Assembly (NCBI RefSeq): GCF_003382565.3 | Contig: NZ_CP086253.1 | Coordinates: forward strand, 4,216,001-4,280,000 | Source of the DNA: Pectobacterium aquaticum | Lineage (GTDB): Bacteria > Pseudomonadota > Gammaproteobacteria > Enterobacterales > Enterobacteriaceae | Length of the DNA: 64,000 nt | Direction: 5' to 3' | In this document: positions 17,405 through 26,732 of the stretch, in pieces | Numbering within the stretch: the first letter of the stretch is position 1 | Layout of the letters: each line of letters begins with the position of its first letter | The notes under the pieces: model-generated | Databases searched by the model: none | What the model was told of the DNA's origin: nothing | Seen by the model: the letters and a program-made list of their open reading frames with translations, nothing else | Position numbers and translations under genes: made by a program

Positions 17405-18214
17405 TTACTTCTGGCAGCGGCGACAGAAAAACGTGCTGCGCTGTCCATGCTTCGCGGTTTCGATCAATGTTCCGCATGTCCGACAAGGTTCGCCGTTGCG
17501 ACCATAGACTCGCAGCTCCTGCGCGAAATAACCAGGTTTACCATCTGATTGCAAAAAGTCGCGCAGCGTTGTGCCACCCTGCTCAATCGAAAGCTGTAGC
17601 ACCTGTTTAATCACGCCCACCAATACGGCTACGTCGTTTTCATTTAACGATCCGGCCGCTCTGTCAGGGTGGATTCCAGCCGCAAACAGCGATTCGCTCG
17701 CGTAAATATTGCCTACGCCAACGACGACTTTGTTATCCATAATCCATTGTTTGATTGCCGTCCTTTTACCGCGTGAGGCCTGATAGAGATAATCCGCAGA
17801 GAATTCCGCCTCTAACGGTTCTGGCCCGAGATGCGCCAATACCGAGCAGGTTTCCAGATTATCCGTCCACAGCCAGGCACCAAAACGCCGAGGATCGGTG
17901 TAACGCAGCACCTTACCGCTGTCCATCACCAAATCAACATGGTCGTGCTTCTCCGGCTCGCTATATTCCGGCAACACCCGCAGGCTGCCAGACATGCCGA
18001 GATGCACAATAATCCAGCCGCGCGTGAGTTCAATCAGCAGATATTTTGCCCGCCGACGCACACTGAGCACCGGTTCATCGCTCAGCGAGAGAATTTCAGC
18101 CGATACCGGCCAGCGCAGGCGCGAGTTCCTCACTTCCGCATAAAGGATGGTATGACCAACGAGATAAGGGGAAATACCCCGACGACTGGTTTCAACCTCT
18201 GGTAATTCAGGCAT
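17405..18214 (-). CDS. mutM: Formamidopyrimidine-DNA glycosylase
   Basis: This 269-residue protein begins MPELPEVETSRRGI, providing the catalytic Pro2 and Glu3, includes the conserved Lys region RRRAKYLLIEL near residue 57 and ends with a CxxC...CxxC zinc finger (CRTCG and CRRC). It removes 8-oxoguanine from DNA and nicks the abasic site. Length equals that of E. coli MutM. It is on the strand opposite to waaA-coaD. Confidence 0.98.
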   Translation of the reverse strand: MPELPEVETSRRGISPYLVGHTILYAEVRNSRLRWPVSAEILSLSDEPVLSVRRRAKYLLIELTRGWIIVHLGMSGSLRVLPEYSEPEKHDHVDLVMDSGKVLRYTDPRRFGAWLWTDNLETCSVLAHLGPEPLEAEFSADYLYQASRGKRTAIKQWIMDNKVVVGVGNIYASESLFAAGIHPDRAAGSLNENDVAVLVGVIKQVLQLSIEQGGTTLRDFLQSDGKPGYFAQELRVYGRNGEPCRTCGTLIETAKHGQRSTFFCRRCQK

Positions 18215-18239
18215 ATTCTCTCTCTTGGGAGTCTCTCAA

Positions 18240-19613
18240 TTATTGCAAACGCTGCCAAAATGAATATTTTCGGCCATGCTGCTGCTTAAGCTGTGCCTGA
18301 TAATCCGTCCACGCCAATAACGGCGCGTAATCCGCGACTTGCGAGTCTAGAGCATCCAATTCGCGATAATAATTTGCAGCATGATCGTAGGCCTTACTCC
18401 GGCCAGCAGATAAAATATCGTTGAGTAGCAGACGATAACAAATAACTTCAGCTAAAGGGCATTCCGCATCATGAAATTGATCTGCCCAACCCAACAATAC
18501 ACCGAAGAAGACATTGAGTGACTCCCAATGGGCAAGCAGTTGTGCTGATGCTTGCCCATAATCATTCAGTGCCAACAGCGTATCAATTCTGGACGGAACA
18601 TCTCCCATCGCCAACGCATGGGTAGCCGCCTGATTCTGTAACGTTTCTCGTTCCGTCTCATCTTGCAAGACGGCGAGCAGTGCTTGTAGCCGACTATAAT
18701 CAGGACGTTGCTGATAAGCTTCACGCCGTAACGTCAAGAGCGCGTCTTGATCGCCAAGTTGGACATAGGTTTTATCCAGCAATGCCCTGCGCTTTTCTTC
18801 GGCATGCCCCTCAAAAGGCTTTGATAACCATTTCAGAGCCGACTGTGCGTCATTGATCGACAGACAGAACTCCACAATGTGGAGCTTTTGCAATTCATTA
18901 GGCTTTGGGGAACCCAAGAGGATAGATCGCTCAAATAGGGCAACATCTTGCAGAGCTTGCGCCACCCCAGAAATACCGAGAGTGGCATGCGCAGCACGAA
19001 AGTTATATTCATTGTGCGGTGCAGAGGCCAAGGCAGCAGCATATTCACGTTCAAAGTCCTGCGCCAGGTGTCGCAACTCTGGTTCGGTAAGTAACGTGCC
19101 ACTTTGTGCAATCAAATCATCCCATGCGGCATAATCGTTCTCATCATGCCGTTTTTTTACCTCATCCGGCCAATTCCACGTCTTTCCACCTTGTGCTCGC
19201 CACTGGCTTGCGGCTTTAATCCATACCGAAAGCGCCGCCACATACGCCTCACCAATAGCCCCATCGGAATCATCCACGCGCTCATAAACACGAACATGGG
19301 TGGACATCAGTGCATCAATCAGTGCAAATGCTTTTTCCGGTGCGTCGTCGATCAGATAGGCGATATCACCAACCAATGCCTCAAGCTCCATAGCAAAGCC
19401 ATGACTCTGATAATAATCAATAAATCGTTTACCACGAGCAATAGATGCAATACGTTCTTTCAGCGATTTTCCCTGCTTCACCGTATCCTGCCGATACAAC
19501 AGCGTTTCAATACGCTGGTCTACCTTTGGATCTAAACCATAAATCGCTTCGATCAGAAGTAAGAGCTGCGTCTGTGGTGTCGCTAACAAAAGCTGGTGCA
19601 ATGTCGAATCCAT
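18240..19613 (-). CDS. Uncharacterised alpha-helical protein, perhaps of the DUF6880 group
   Basis: This 457-residue soluble protein has no signal peptide or membrane segment. It looks almost entirely helical, with a LIEAIYGLDPKVDQRIETLL start, SLKERIASIARGKRFIDYYQ near residue 50, a VDDSDGAIGEAYVAAL segment near 115, and repeat-like helical pairs after residue 250 that resemble a TPR/SEL-type scaffold. The arrangement is like the uncharacterised DUF6880 proteins, but this is from memory of the pattern. It sits 25 bases upstream of mutM on the same strand. No function is assigned. Confidence 0.6.
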   Translation of the reverse strand: MDSTLHQLLLATPQTQLLLLIEAIYGLDPKVDQRIETLLYRQDTVKQGKSLKERIASIARGKRFIDYYQSHGFAMELEALVGDIAYLIDDAPEKAFALIDALMSTHVRVYERVDDSDGAIGEAYVAALSVWIKAASQWRAQGGKTWNWPDEVKKRHDENDYAAWDDLIAQSGTLLTEPELRHLAQDFEREYAAALASAPHNEYNFRAAHATLGISGVAQALQDVALFERSILLGSPKPNELQKLHIVEFCLSINDAQSALKWLSKPFEGHAEEKRRALLDKTYVQLGDQDALLTLRREAYQQRPDYSRLQALLAVLQDETERETLQNQAATHALAMGDVPSRIDTLLALNDYGQASAQLLAHWESLNVFFGVLLGWADQFHDAECPLAEVICYRLLLNDILSAGRSKAYDHAANYYRELDALDSQVADYAPLLAWTDYQAQLKQQHGRKYSFWQRLQ

Positions 19614-19705
19614 ATTTTCATTACCGGATGGTTGTAGAAGCCAGAGACCAGAAAATTGGCATAATGCAAAAAGGGATACAAGGGGAAGAATTAGAAAATA
19701 AGCTC

Positions 19706-19734
19706 GAAAAAAAACCCGACCAAGGCCGGGTTTT
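19706..19734 (-). terminator. Intrinsic terminator after rpmG
   Basis: Read on the minus strand, AACCCGGCC-TT-GGTCGGGTT forms a GC-rich stem followed by eight T residues. It begins 17 bases beyond the rpmG stop and should end the rpmB-rpmG transcript. Confidence 0.85.
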
Positions 19735-19750
19735 CATCAAGAAGCATAAA

Positions 19751-19918
19751 TTACTTAATTTTAGCTTCTTTGTAGAGTACGTGCTGACGGACAACGGGAT
19801 CGAATTTCTTCAGTTCCAATTTTTCCGGCTTAGTACGCTTGTTCTTCGTAGTGGTATAGAAGTGACCAGTACCAGCAGAAGAAACCAGCTTGATCTTCTC
19901 GCGAACACCCTTAGCCAT
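19751..19918 (-). CDS. rpmG: 50S ribosomal protein L33
   Basis: The 55-residue protein runs [18 protein letters not shown] to YKEAKIK and differs from E. coli L33 at only a few positions. It is a small component of the large ribosomal subunit near the E site. It has no CxxC pairs, so it is the zinc-independent type. The gene lies 11 bases after rpmB, forming the usual rpmB-rpmG operon. Confidence 0.98.
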
Positions 19919-19929
19919 GATTCAGTTCC

Positions 19930-20166
19930 TTAATACTTTTCACCACGGGCACGCAGATCGGCCAGAACCGTCTCAATACCCTTCTTATCAATAACACGCA
20001 TACCTTTAGCAGATACACGCAGTGTTACAAAGCGCTTCTCGCCTTCAACCCAAAAACGGTGTGAATGCAGGTTCGGCAGAAAACGGCGTTTGGTCGCATT
20101 CAGTGCGTGGGAACGGTTGTTCCCGGCCACCGGACGCTTGCCAGTAACTTGGCAGACTCGGGACAT
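19930..20166 (-). CDS. rpmB: 50S ribosomal protein L28
   Basis: The 78-residue protein MSRVCQVTGKRPVAGNNRS...VLADLRARGEKY is nearly the same as E. coli L28. It is the first gene of the rpmB-rpmG operon. The 237 bases upstream to radC contain no gene and should hold the operon promoter; no exact promoter is assigned. Confidence 0.98.
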   Translation of the reverse strand: MSRVCQVTGKRPVAGNNRSHALNATKRRFLPNLHSHRFWVEGEKRFVTLRVSAKGMRVIDKKGIETVLADLRARGEKY

Positions 20167-20403
20167 GTCTATTCTCCAAAAATCAAATCAGCTCGAGCTT
20201 CGTATAGGGTTTGGCCGCCTCGTCAGGCTTTAGAGCCCATCTCAGCAACTTCACTGAAAAGACTCTGTCATCAGGATAAACCTGCTGAGATAGGCTCTTA
20301 ACGCCACACCCAAGATTCTCAAAGGTGGCGTAGTATACGCTCTGAAGCGTAAGTGCTCAAGTCCCGAACAGCTAAAGATCCCATTGGATCGCGGAAATAT
20401 CTG

Positions 20404-21072
20404 TCAAATCCAGCCGCGCTCGGCAAAAGAAACGTATTCGCCATGCCCAATGACCAAATGATCGAGCACGCGGATCTCCATTAACAGACAGGCTTTAACA
20501 ATCTGTTCGGTTATCGCACGGTCAGCCTGACTCGGCTCCGCTTTTCCGGATGGATGATTATGCGCCAGTATTAACGCGGCAGCATTGGCTTTTAGCGCTT
20601 CACGCACAATTTCACGCGGGTGGACTTCCACGCTGTTAATCGTACCAACAAACATCTCCTGATGGCGAATAACGTGGTGCTGATTGTCTAAAAACAGGAC
20701 TAAAAAGACCTCGCGTTCACGTCGAGACAATAGCAGTTGCAGATATTGCCCCGTTGCTTCTGGGTTTAGCATGGCATCTTCTTTCGCCAACCGAGAGAAA
20801 AACAGCCGCCGCGACAGCTCTGCGATCGCCTTGATTTGCGTATATTTCGATATTCCCACCCCTTTAGCGCTATGAAATGCGGACTGGTCAGCCATCATCA
20901 ACTGATATAACGATCCGAACTGCACCAGCAAATCCTCTGCCAGTTGCATCACATGTACGCCCGGCAGCCCAGTGCGTAAAAAAATCGCCAGCAATTCGGC
21001 ATCTGTCAGCGATTCCGCCCCTAAGCGCACCAGCTTTTCACGCGGTGCCAATTCCTTTTCCCAGCCCATCAT
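20404..21072 (-). CDS. radC: RadC-family JAB/MPN-domain protein
   Basis: This 222-residue protein has the N-terminal helix-hairpin-helix part (LTDAELLAIFLRTG, KGVGISKYTQIKAI) and the C-terminal JAMM metal motif HNHPSGKAEPSQAD with the upstream Glu in EVHPREIVREAL. Despite its name, a radiation-repair role of RadC was not upheld in E. coli and its biochemical role is unclear. It is divergent from coaBC, as in E. coli. A second ATG at 21069 is an equally possible start. Confidence 0.95.
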   Translation of the reverse strand: MMGWEKELAPREKLVRLGAESLTDAELLAIFLRTGLPGVHVMQLAEDLLVQFGSLYQLMMADQSAFHSAKGVGISKYTQIKAIAELSRRLFFSRLAKEDAMLNPEATGQYLQLLLSRREREVFLVLFLDNQHHVIRHQEMFVGTINSVEVHPREIVREALKANAAALILAHNHPSGKAEPSQADRAITEQIVKACLLMEIRVLDHLVIGHGEYVSFAERGWI

Positions 21073-21251
21073 TCCTCCCTATACCGCTCGACGGCATCAT
21101 GCCACGCCCGTAAAAACAGGACGATATCGGCGATAAAAGGCTGCGAAGTGCTTCGCAATCTTCTTAGGGAAGCCACGGTAACCATCTTAAGATTCCTATC
21201 TGGCCACAAGGTTATGGTAAAATAGCGCATCTTCTGACTTTCAATCGGACC

Positions 21252-22499
21252 ATGATGATGACGGAATTTTCCAGCCTGAATGCCCTCTCCGGCAAACGAA
21301 TCGTGCTGGGTATCAGCGGCGGCATTGCCGCGTATAAGTGCCCAGAACTGGTGCGGCGCCTGCGCGATGGTGGAGCTGACGTACGCATTGTCATGACCTC
21401 TGCCGCTAAAGCGTTCATCACGCCGCTGACGCTGCAAGCCGTCTCCGGCTACCCAGTATCAGACGACCTGCTCGACCCCGCGGCGGAAGCCTCAATGGGC
21501 CACATCGAGTTAGGAAAATGGGCAGATTTAGTCATTCTTGCCCCAGCGACTGCCGACCTTATCGCACGAGTCGCCGCCGGCATGGCGAATGACCTGCTAA
21601 CCACGATCTGTCTGGCGACATCCGCCCCTATCGCCGTTGTCCCTGCGATGAATCAGCAGATGTATCGCGCACAGCCCACGCAGGACAACCTGCGCACGCT
21701 GGCCGCGCGCGGTTTACCGATCTGGGGGCCAGATAGCGGCAGTCAGGCGTGTGGCGACGTTGGGCCGGGCCGCATGATCGACCCAATGGAGATTGTCGGG
21801 CTGGCGCAGCATCATTTTTCTGCCATCAACGATCTGCAACATCTGAACATTCTGGTCACCGCTGGGCCGACGAGAGAAGCGCTGGATCCCGTTCGCTTTG
21901 TCACCAACCACAGCTCCGGGAAAATGGGCTTTGCTATCGCACAGGCCGCTGCCGCCCGTGGTGCGAATGTCACACTGGTAAGCGGCCCGGTTTCGCTCGC
22001 CACACCGCAGGGCGTCACGCGTATTGACGTCGGCAGCGCGTTGGAGATGGAGCACGCGGTGATGGCACACGCGGCTCATCAGCACATTGTGATCGGTTGT
22101 GCGGCGGTTGCCGACTACCGCGCCAAACACATCGCCGATGAGAAGATAAAAAAACAGAATCAGCAGGGCGATGAAATGACTCTCACTCTGGTCAAAAATC
22201 CAGATATTATCGCCGGTGTCGCCGCCATGACGAAAAACCGTCCTTATGTTGTCGGGTTTGCTGCCGAAACCCAGAATGTGGAAGAATACGCCCGACAAAA
22301 ACTGGCGCGTAAAAAGTTGGATCTGATTTGCGCGAACAACGTTTCTCTTTCCGGGCATGGTTTTAACAGTGAAACCAATGCGTTACACCTCTTTTGGCAA
22401 GGTGGTGACACGCCGTTGCCGCAATGCGACAAGCGTCTGCTTGGCCAAAAATTAATCGACGAGATTATCAGCCGTTATGATGAAAAAAATCGACGTTAA
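21252..22499 (+). CDS. coaBC: Bifunctional phosphopantothenoylcysteine decarboxylase / phosphopantothenate--cysteine ligase
   Basis: This 415-residue protein has two domains. The CoaC flavoprotein half has GISGGIAAYKCPELVRRLRD, the catalytic His in GHIELGKWADL and the Cys segment GSQACGDVGPGRM. The CoaB half has TAGPTREALDPVRFVTNHSSGKMG and the catalytic Lys region KKLDLICANN. It converts 4'-phosphopantothenate to 4'-phosphopantetheine; coaD, also in this window, acts next. ATG repeats at 21252, 21255 and 21258 leave the exact start open. The 3' end overlaps dut. Confidence 0.97.
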   Translation: MMMTEFSSLNALSGKRIVLGISGGIAAYKCPELVRRLRDGGADVRIVMTSAAKAFITPLTLQAVSGYPVSDDLLDPAAEASMGHIELGKWADLVILAPATADLIARVAAGMANDLLTTICLATSAPIAVVPAMNQQMYRAQPTQDNLRTLAARGLPIWGPDSGSQACGDVGPGRMIDPMEIVGLAQHHFSAINDLQHLNILVTAGPTREALDPVRFVTNHSSGKMGFAIAQAAAARGANVTLVSGPVSLATPQGVTRIDVGSALEMEHAVMAHAAHQHIVIGCAAVADYRAKHIADEKIKKQNQQGDEMTLTLVKNPDIIAGVAAMTKNRPYVVGFAAETQNVEEYARQKLARKKLDLICANNVSLSGHGFNSETNALHLFWQGGDTPLPQCDKRLLGQKLIDEIISRYDEKNRR

Positions 22500-22935
22500 G
22501 ATTGTTGACCCGCGCGTTGGGCAGCAATTTCCGTTACCGACCTATGCCACACCGGGTTCTGCTGGGCTCGATCTGCGTGCCTGTCTGGATCAGGCGATTG
22601 AACTCAAAGCAGGGGAAACGATCCTGATTCCAACTGGGCTGGCGATTCACATTGCCGATACTGGGCTGGCAGCGGTTATCCTGCCCCGCTCCGGGCTGGG
22701 CCACAAGCACGGCGTAGTGCTGGGGAATCTGGTGGGGCTGATTGATTCGGACTATCAGGGACAGTTGATGGTTTCCGTCTGGAACCGTGGTCAACAAACG
22801 TTTACGGTTGAACCGGGCGAGCGCATCGCACAGATGGTTTTTGTGCCCGTCGTTCAGGCCGAATTTAATCTGGTCGAAGATTTTGTCGGCAGCGAACGTG
22901 GAGAAGGCGGCTTCGGCCACTCTGGCCGTAGCTAA
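22480..22935 (+). CDS. dut: Deoxyuridine 5'-triphosphate nucleotidohydrolase
   Basis: This 151-residue protein shows all five dUTPase motifs: AGLDLRA, PRSGLGHKHG, GNLVGLIDSDYQG, GERIAQM and the C-terminal RGEGGFGHSGR. It hydrolyses dUTP to dUMP, preventing uracil incorporation. The ATG at 22480 matches the E. coli start MKKIDVKI; an adjacent ATG at 22477 is also possible. The 5' end lies within coaBC (20-base overlap), which implies co-transcription. Confidence 0.98.
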   Translation: MKKIDVKIVDPRVGQQFPLPTYATPGSAGLDLRACLDQAIELKAGETILIPTGLAIHIADTGLAAVILPRSGLGHKHGVVLGNLVGLIDSDYQGQLMVSVWNRGQQTFTVEPGERIAQMVFVPVVQAEFNLVEDFVGSERGEGGFGHSGRS

Positions 22936-23058
22936 CGCGATCCAGCCACCCATAGTGTAAAAATTCCTATAAGCCACAGCGCCGACTCAAACGGGAATGG
23001 CAACTGTGGTGCTAACGGGTGCTTGTCAGTCAAATATTTAGCAAGGGTCTTTTCAGAC

Positions 23059-23655
23059 ATGGCAGAAAAAGAAAATACGAAAAGGAATCGCCGCGAGGAA
23101 ATTTTGCAGGCGCTGGCGCAGATGCTGGAATCCAGCGACGGTAGCCAACGTATCACCACGGCAAAATTAGCTGCGAACGTCGGCGTGTCCGAAGCGGCGC
23201 TCTACCGGCATTTCCCCAGTAAAACGCGGATGTTTGATAGCCTGATTGAATTTATTGAGGATAGCCTGACCACCCGCATTAACCTGATTCTGCAAGACGA
23301 AAAAGAAACGTTTAATCGTCTTCGTCTGATTTTGCTGCTTATTTTAGGGTTTGCGGAACGAAATCCGGGTCTGACTCGCATCATGACCGGCCATGCGCTG
23401 ATGTTTGAACAGGATCGCTTGCAGGGGCGGATTAACCAGCTATTTGAGCGTATTGAATCGCAACTGCGTCAGGTGTTGCGCGAGCACAAGCTACGCGATG
23501 GCAAAGGTTTCCAGCATGATGAAACGCTGCTAGCCAGCCAACTATTAGCATTTTGCGAAGGGATGTTGTCGCGCTTCATTCGCTCTGAATTCCGCTATCG
23601 TCCGACGCAGGAATTCGACACCCGTTGGCCGCTGTTGGCAGCACAGCTGAACTAA
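23059..23655 (+). CDS. slmA: Nucleoid occlusion factor, TetR family
   Basis: This 198-residue protein starts [20 protein letters not shown] and has the TetR helix-turn-helix [24 protein letters not shown] at residues 32-55, nearly unchanged from E. coli SlmA. Bound to its sites over the chromosome, SlmA blocks FtsZ assembly across unsegregated DNA. The ATG at 23059 gives the same length as E. coli; an upstream in-frame start at 23023 lacks homology. Order dut-slmA-pyrE is conserved. Confidence 0.97.
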
Positions 23656-23882
23656 ACGCCGCTCTTAGAGATTAAAACCCGCCAGATATTCCTGCCGGGT
23701 CCGACCGTTGACAAACCTATTTGCCAAACGGAAACGGGGTAACGGAATAGAAGAGTAAAGCGTTTGCGCCAGGGATGGCGCAATCCGAGCTTACAGGGAC
23801 GTACTTGTAGCGTCTTTACGATCTATCCGTTACTCCCGCTCTACAGGCTTTGTCAGCAACCTCGGGTTCCTGACTCACTACG
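23656..23882. repeat. slmA-pyrE convergent spacer with a hairpin-bearing repeat-like block
   Basis: No gene is present. TTGCGCCA-GGGA-TGGCGCAA (23764-23783) is a perfect 8-bp stem, followed by a segment containing ACAGGGACGTACTTGTAGCG that resembles dispersed repeats of Pectobacterium and related genera; that recollection could not be tested. A mismatched stem near 23851-23876 lies by the pyrE stop but lacks a T tract. Confidence 0.35.
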
Positions 23883-24524
23883 TTAAATCCCGAACTGCTC
23901 ACGATAGGCTTTCACCGCATCCAGATGCGCTGCCATTTCTGGTTTTTCCGCTAGATAAGCAATCAAATCCGTTAGCGTAATAATCGAAATCACCGTGCAC
24001 TGATAGTCGCGTTCCACTTCCTGAATCGCGGACAGTTCGGCGCGGCCGCGTTCCTGACGATCCAGCGCAATCATCACCCCCGCCAACGTCGCGCCGTGCG
24101 CACCGATGATCGCCATCGATTCACGAATCGCCGTACCCGCCGTAATCACGTCATCCACCAGCATCACGCGGCCCTGTAACGGGCTACCGACCAGGCTGCC
24201 GCCCTCGCCGTGGTCTTTCGCTTCTTTACGGTTGAAACAGTACGGCAGGTCGCGATCGTGGTGTTCTGCCAGCGCCACCGCAGCGGTGGTGGCTATCGGA
24301 ATGCCTTTGTAAGCCGGTCCGAACAGCAAATCAAACGCTACGCCGGAATCAACCAAGGCTTCCGCATAAAAACGCCCCAGTAAGGCCAGATCGCGCCCGG
24401 TATTAAACAGCCCGGCGTTGAAGAAATAGGGACTGATACGCCCGGATTTCAGGGTGAACTCGCCGAACTTCAATACCTGCTTGCTGAGTGCAAACTCAAT
24501 AAACTGGCGCTGGTAGGCTTTCAT
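23883..24524 (-). CDS. pyrE: Orotate phosphoribosyltransferase
   Basis: This 213-residue protein has the PRPP-binding loop VMLVDDVITAGTAIRES near residues 119-135 and the N-terminal SGRISPYFFNAGLF substrate segment. It condenses orotate with PRPP to give OMP in pyrimidine synthesis. Length is identical to E. coli PyrE. It lies downstream of rph on the same strand, separated by 278 bases that hold an attenuator-like terminator and a repeat element. Confidence 0.98.
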   Translation of the reverse strand: MKAYQRQFIEFALSKQVLKFGEFTLKSGRISPYFFNAGLFNTGRDLALLGRFYAEALVDSGVAFDLLFGPAYKGIPIATTAAVALAEHHDRDLPYCFNRKEAKDHGEGGSLVGSPLQGRVMLVDDVITAGTAIRESMAIIGAHGATLAGVMIALDRQERGRAELSAIQEVERDYQCTVISIITLTDLIAYLAEKPEMAAHLDAVKAYREQFGI

Positions 24525-24574
24525 TACTGCATCTCCTCGTCTTACGAATTAATCACGTTGTTGAGCAATTTATA

Positions 24575-24799
<225 letters not shown>

Positions 24800-24802
24800 A
24801 AA

Positions 24803-25519
24803 TCAATCGATTAAGGCCGCTTTCTGCGCCTGAACGATGGTATCAATTCCCCCTCGGGCTAGCGCCAGCAGGGTGAGCAATTCTTCGTGGCTAAACGGCT
24901 CGCCTTCGGCCGTCCCTTGCACTTCAATCATGCGGCCGTCTTCGGTCATGACCACATTCATGTCGGTTTCCGCAGCGGAATCTTCCACGTATTCCAGATC
25001 GCACAGCGCTTCGCCGTTCACGATGCCGACGGACACGGCGGCGATCATGCCTTTCATCGGGTTCTTTTTCAGCTTACCCTTGGCAACCATCTGGTTCAGC
25101 GCGTCGGCCAGCGCCACGCAGGCACCGGTGATGGACGCCGTACGCGTGCCGCCATCCGCCTGTAAGACATCGCAGTCGAGCGTAATGGTGTATTCGCCGA
25201 GTACTTTCAGGTCGATTGCCGCACGTAAAGAACGTGCAATCAGGCGCTGAATCTCCAGCGTCCGACCGCCCTGCTTACCTTTGGCGGCTTCACGCGCGTT
25301 ACGGCTGTGCGTCGCACGCGGCAGCATGCCGTATTCGGCGGTGACCCATCCTTGTCCCTGGCCTTTCAGAAAGCGCGGAACACCCTCTTCTACCGTGGCA
25401 TTGCATAACACTTTGGTGTCGCCAAACTCGACTAAAACGGAACCTTCAGCGTGTTTCGTGTAATGACGGGTGAATGTAAGGGGGCGTACTTGCTGTGCAC
25501 TTCGGCCTGTTGGGCGCAT
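24803..25519 (-). CDS. rph: Ribonuclease PH
   Basis: This 238-residue protein starts MRPTGRSAQQVRPLTFTRHY and carries the phosphate-binding and active-site segments GQGWVTAEYGMLPRATHSRN and CDVLQADGGTRTASITGA. It trims tRNA 3' ends using phosphate. The frame is full length, unlike the truncated rph of E. coli K-12. Its 3' end and following hairpin probably couple its translation to pyrE attenuation. In E. coli yicC is the divergent neighbour; here a 10-kb peptide-utilisation operon lies between. Confidence 0.97.
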   Translation of the reverse strand: MRPTGRSAQQVRPLTFTRHYTKHAEGSVLVEFGDTKVLCNATVEEGVPRFLKGQGQGWVTAEYGMLPRATHSRNAREAAKGKQGGRTLEIQRLIARSLRAAIDLKVLGEYTITLDCDVLQADGGTRTASITGACVALADALNQMVAKGKLKKNPMKGMIAAVSVGIVNGEALCDLEYVEDSAAETDMNVVMTEDGRMIEVQGTAEGEPFSHEELLTLLALARGGIDTIVQAQKAALID

Positions 25520-25615
25520 GGCTCATCTCCGGTGGGTCAATGAAAACTGGCGCGTATTATACACGAAATCCTTCGCGTTGCGGGAAAGCGGCATCAGAAA
25601 GCCATACCTTGAACT

Positions 25616-25642
25616 TAGGGTATAACCTGAGGTTATACCCTA
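25616..25642. promoter_or_regulatory. 27-bp perfect palindrome in the rph-epimerase intergenic region
   Basis: TAGGGTATAACCT and AGGTTATACCCTA are exact 13-bp arms around one central G. It lies 79 bases before the epimerase gene and about 100 bases before rph, in the only gap that could hold promoters for both. A shorter palindrome, ATGATGCATCAT, follows at 25667-25678. Such symmetry suggests a dimeric repressor or activator site. Which protein binds is unknown. Confidence 0.5.
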
Positions 25643-25720
25643 CTGATGAACAAGTATTCGTCAGTGATGATGCATCATGAAATAGTCCGTTCATCCCTTG
25701 AGCGTTGATGAGAAAAAATC

Positions 25721-26689
25721 ATGATGCGGCATATGCAAATTGAAACGGTCAATCTGCCCCTAGCCCGTCCTATGGCGGTTGATAACGGGACGCGTCGCGC
25801 GGTTACCGTTATCCGCGTCGCGTTGGAAGAAAAAGGATTTATTGGACAAGGCGAATGTACGCCAGTCGCCCATTATGGCGAGTCCGCCGACAGCGTATGT
25901 CGCCAGCTCTCTGCGGTCCGTGAGGCAATAGAACACGGCCTGACCATCGAACAGCTCCAGAAAGATTTATCACCGGGTGCGGCCAGAAATGCGCTGGACT
26001 GCGCCCTGTGGCGGCTCAACACCGCATTGGAAAAACAGACGCTGTGGCAGCGCATCGGCATTCATCCCCCCACGTCCGTGATCTGTGCGCAAACGTTGGC
26101 GCTCGACAGCGTGGAGAGAATGGCCGCCGCCGCATCCAATGCGGTTTCCCACGGCGCCCTGCTGCTAAAAATCAAACTGGATCGCGAGCTGATTCTGGAG
26201 AAGATCGCCGCCATTCGTGCCGCCGCGCCCAATGCCAGATTGATTATCGATGCAAGAGCGAGCTGGAGCGGACTGGATTTACATAGCCTGTCTACCGCTC
26301 TGCTGCCTTATCAGGTCGCCATGATTGAGCAACCGCTTCCTGTCGGTAAGGACGAGGATTTACAGCGGTTTTCTCACCCGATTCCGATCTGCGCGGACGA
26401 AAGTTGCCGCCACAGCGGAGACATCGTCGGGCTGCGTCGTCGTTACGACATGATCAACATCAAGCTGGACAAGTGTGGCGGGCTAACCGAAGCGCTGGCG
26501 ATGGTGCGCGAAGCCCACTTTCACGGCCTGCGCATTATGGTCGGCTGCACGCTGGGCTCGTCAATGGCGATGGAAGCCGCCCTGCCCGTCGCCGCCGATG
26601 CCGAGCACGTCGATCTCGATGGCCCTATTTGGCTAGCCGCCGACAGTTCGCCTTATCTGACCTATAACCTCGGCCGAATCTGGCTATGA
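25721..26689 (+). CDS. ycjG: L-Ala-D/L-Glu epimerase, enolase superfamily (YcjG-like)
   Basis: This 322-residue protein matches YcjG-type epimerases in length and motifs: GECTPVAHYGES near residue 47, AARNALDCALWRLNTA near 87, the KxK acid/base pair in LLKIKLD near 148, metal ligands in IIDARASW, IEQPLP and CADESC, and the second catalytic Lys in NIKLDKCGG near 246. The family epimerises L-Ala-D-Glu from murein peptides to L-Ala-L-Glu. The metal segment reads DARASW where the E. coli enzyme has DANESW, so substrate scope may differ. It is the first gene of a nine-gene peptide operon. Its start may be either ATG at 25721 or 25724. Confidence 0.85.
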   Translation: MMRHMQIETVNLPLARPMAVDNGTRRAVTVIRVALEEKGFIGQGECTPVAHYGESADSVCRQLSAVREAIEHGLTIEQLQKDLSPGAARNALDCALWRLNTALEKQTLWQRIGIHPPTSVICAQTLALDSVERMAAAASNAVSHGALLLKIKLDRELILEKIAAIRAAAPNARLIIDARASWSGLDLHSLSTALLPYQVAMIEQPLPVGKDEDLQRFSHPIPICADESCRHSGDIVGLRRRYDMINIKLDKCGGLTEALAMVREAHFHGLRIMVGCTLGSSMAMEAALPVAADAEHVDLDGPIWLAADSSPYLTYNLGRIWL

Positions 26690-26732
26690 CGCCATTAACC
26701 GCAGTAACCCTAAATCATCAACCGGAGTGACC

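Noticed and set aside
21714..22358. A 214-codon minus-strand frame inside coaBC
   Set aside because: It is antisense to a confidently assigned enzyme and has no recognisable motif; it is a by-product of the GC-rich codon pattern.
23656..23882. A CRISPR-like or tRNA-like hairpin between slmA and pyrE
   Set aside because: Only one strong stem is present and it resembles a dispersed intergenic repeat; there is no cloverleaf.
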